Part shown: one piece after another, positions 63,295 to 64,000 of the stretch | Layout of the letters: every line of letters begins with the position of its first letter | Numbering within the stretch: the stretch's first letter is position 1 | Source of the DNA: Bacteroidales bacterium | GTDB taxonomy: Bacteria > Bacteroidota > Bacteroidia > Bacteroidales > UBA3824 | Direction: 5' to 3' | NCBI GenBank assembly: GCA_016293845.1 | Contig: JAEDDH010000014.1 | Span: 1 to 64,000, forward strand | Length of the DNA: 64,000 nucleotides | Program-made: the position numbers and the translations under genes | Notes under the pieces: model-generated | The model's database searches: none | Seen by the model: only the letters and a program-made list of their open reading frames with translations | Told to the model about the DNA's origin: nothing

Positions 63295-64000
63295 TTAATT
63301 ACCCCATCTTTGGGTGATTCCGCCATACGAATCCACTCTTCTGTCGCGGAAATAGGGCCAAATGCGCCTAACGGTTTCCATCTGTTTGAGGTCGATGTCG
63401 GCGTATACTATTTCTTCTTTGTTTAACGAGGCTTGGGCTATGATTTCGCCCTGAGGACCAGCCACAAACGAACTGCCCCAAAAACAGATGCCTTCGCTGT
63501 GTTCTTCGTGTTTTTCAAAGCCCACACGGTTTACAGCCGCCACAAAAATACCGTTGGCAACGGCGTGTCCGCGCTGCACTGCTATCCACGATTCGCGCTG
63601 ACGGTTGCCGTCTTCGCCCTCCTCGCTCGGAAGCCAGCCCACTGCGGTGGGATAAAACAGCACGTCGGGACCTTGCATTGCGGTTAATCGCGCCGCCTCG
63701 GGAAACCATTGATCCCAACAGATAAGCACGCCCACACGTCCAAACTTAGTGTTGTGAGCCTTGTAGCCGAGGTCGCCCGGGGTGAAATAAAATTTTTCGT
63801 AAAAACAGGGGTCGTCGGGAATGTGCATTTTGCGGTAAAAGCCTGCCATTGAGCCGTCGGCATCTAAAATCATTGCGCTATTGTGATATACGGCAGTGCT
63901 GCGTTTTTCAAAAAAGGGAACCACTATGGCGCAACCGAGTTTGGCAGCAAGTTTTGAAAATGTCTGATACGATGGACCGTTTTCCACCTCCTCGGCAAAG
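63295..64000 (-). CDS. aguB: N-carbamoylputrescine amidase-like nitrilase, incomplete
   Basis: The last 235 or so residues of a carbon-nitrogen hydrolase; the frame is open beyond the right edge, so the start is outside. Seen: the Lys site YRKMHIPDDPCFYEKFYF, the catalytic Cys in GVLICWDQWFPEAARL, YPTAVGWLPSEEGE and FVAAVNRVGFEK. The catalytic Glu lies beyond the window. The sequence fits AguB, which turns N-carbamoylputrescine into putrescine in the agmatine route. The partner agmatine deiminase is not in view. Confidence 0.9.
   Translation of the reverse strand, partial: FAEEVENGPSYQTFSKLAAKLGCAIVVPFFEKRSTAVYHNSAMILDADGSMAGFYRKMHIPDDPCFYEKFYFTPGDLGYKAHNTKFGRVGVLICWDQWFPEAARLTAMQGPDVLFYPTAVGWLPSEEGEDGNRQRESWIAVQRGHAVANGIFVAAVNRVGFEKHEEHSEGICFWGSSFVAGPQGEIIAQASLNKEEIVYADIDLKQMETVRRIWPYFRDRRVDSYGGITQRWGN

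Overview
The window looks like a chromosomal segment of an AT-rich member of the Bacteroidetes, most likely of the order Bacteroidales. Evidence: promoter boxes of the TAnnTTTG type in front of many genes, no strong Shine-Dalgarno sites, type IX secretion (T9SS) sorting domains (CHU_C-like and type A), a PorP/SprF protein, BspA-like leucine-rich repeat proteins, DUF4254 and DUF6089 genes, and the gene order DUF6089-uppS-bamA-skp-skp-murI.

Layout. 1-300: remnant of an IS4-type transposase and a terminator. 346-7214 (minus): lipoprotein glycosidase (GH43), tadA, a secreted protein, then an overlapping block of glycosyltransferase, miaA, AI-2E-type permease and a LuxC-like acyl-CoA reductase. 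7448-12404 (plus): a 56-residue double-glycine leader peptide gene with its own terminator, followed by TolC, HlyD and a C39-peptidase ABC exporter; this is a compact peptide-secretion (bacteriocin-like) locus. 12471-14864: a roughly 300-nt structured RNA gene with promoter and terminator, a second copy of the broken transposase, a radical-SAM-like gene cut off at its 5' end exactly where the transposase copy stops, and three 24-bp palindromes with an exact 33-bp period in front of a DUF4143 ATPase. 16220-18989: aspS, a small unknown gene, a metallo-beta-lactamase-fold hydrolase. 19037-20369 (minus): a frameshifted BspA-like lipoprotein, led by a second copy of the structured RNA (20417-20697) that is divergent from an AAA-ATPase/nuclease-like gene. 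22362-24162: ECF sigma factor with a downstream membrane protein carrying PKD and CHU_C-like domains. 24261-30307: cell-wall and outer-membrane biogenesis block. 30468-34416: SGNH hydrolase, TPR-SpoIIE phosphatase, sucC.

34612-47311 is mainly a signalling block: two secreted proteins, a TerB-FHA-ABC transporter fusion, SiaC, SiaB and SiaA-like proteins, a PAS/GAF sensor, and a divergent CheR-like methyltransferase. 47451-52127 is a four-gene T9SS-type surface cluster (PKD/CHU_C protein, PorP-OmpA fusion, type A sorted protein, S74 chaperone protein). 52131-58447 (minus) is housekeeping: GNAT, rimM, rpsP, lipid kinase, lpxH, aroC, DEAD-box helicase. 58448-63252 is a degraded accessory zone with a long RNA hairpin, broken BspA/GLUG-type surface genes each carrying at its 3' end the same two-hairpin element with compensatory changes, GT9, DUF4254 and two unknown overlapping ORFs. 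63295-64000 holds an incomplete N-carbamoylputrescine amidase-like gene.

The observations I would follow up first are the pair of structured RNAs with compensatory base changes and a putative pseudoknot (12484-12788 and 20417-20697), the double-glycine peptide exporter, the SiaABC-like partner-switch next to a fused ABC transporter, the two-hairpin element behind surface-protein genes, and the 33-bp-phased palindromes. I saw no tRNA, rRNA or CRISPR array.
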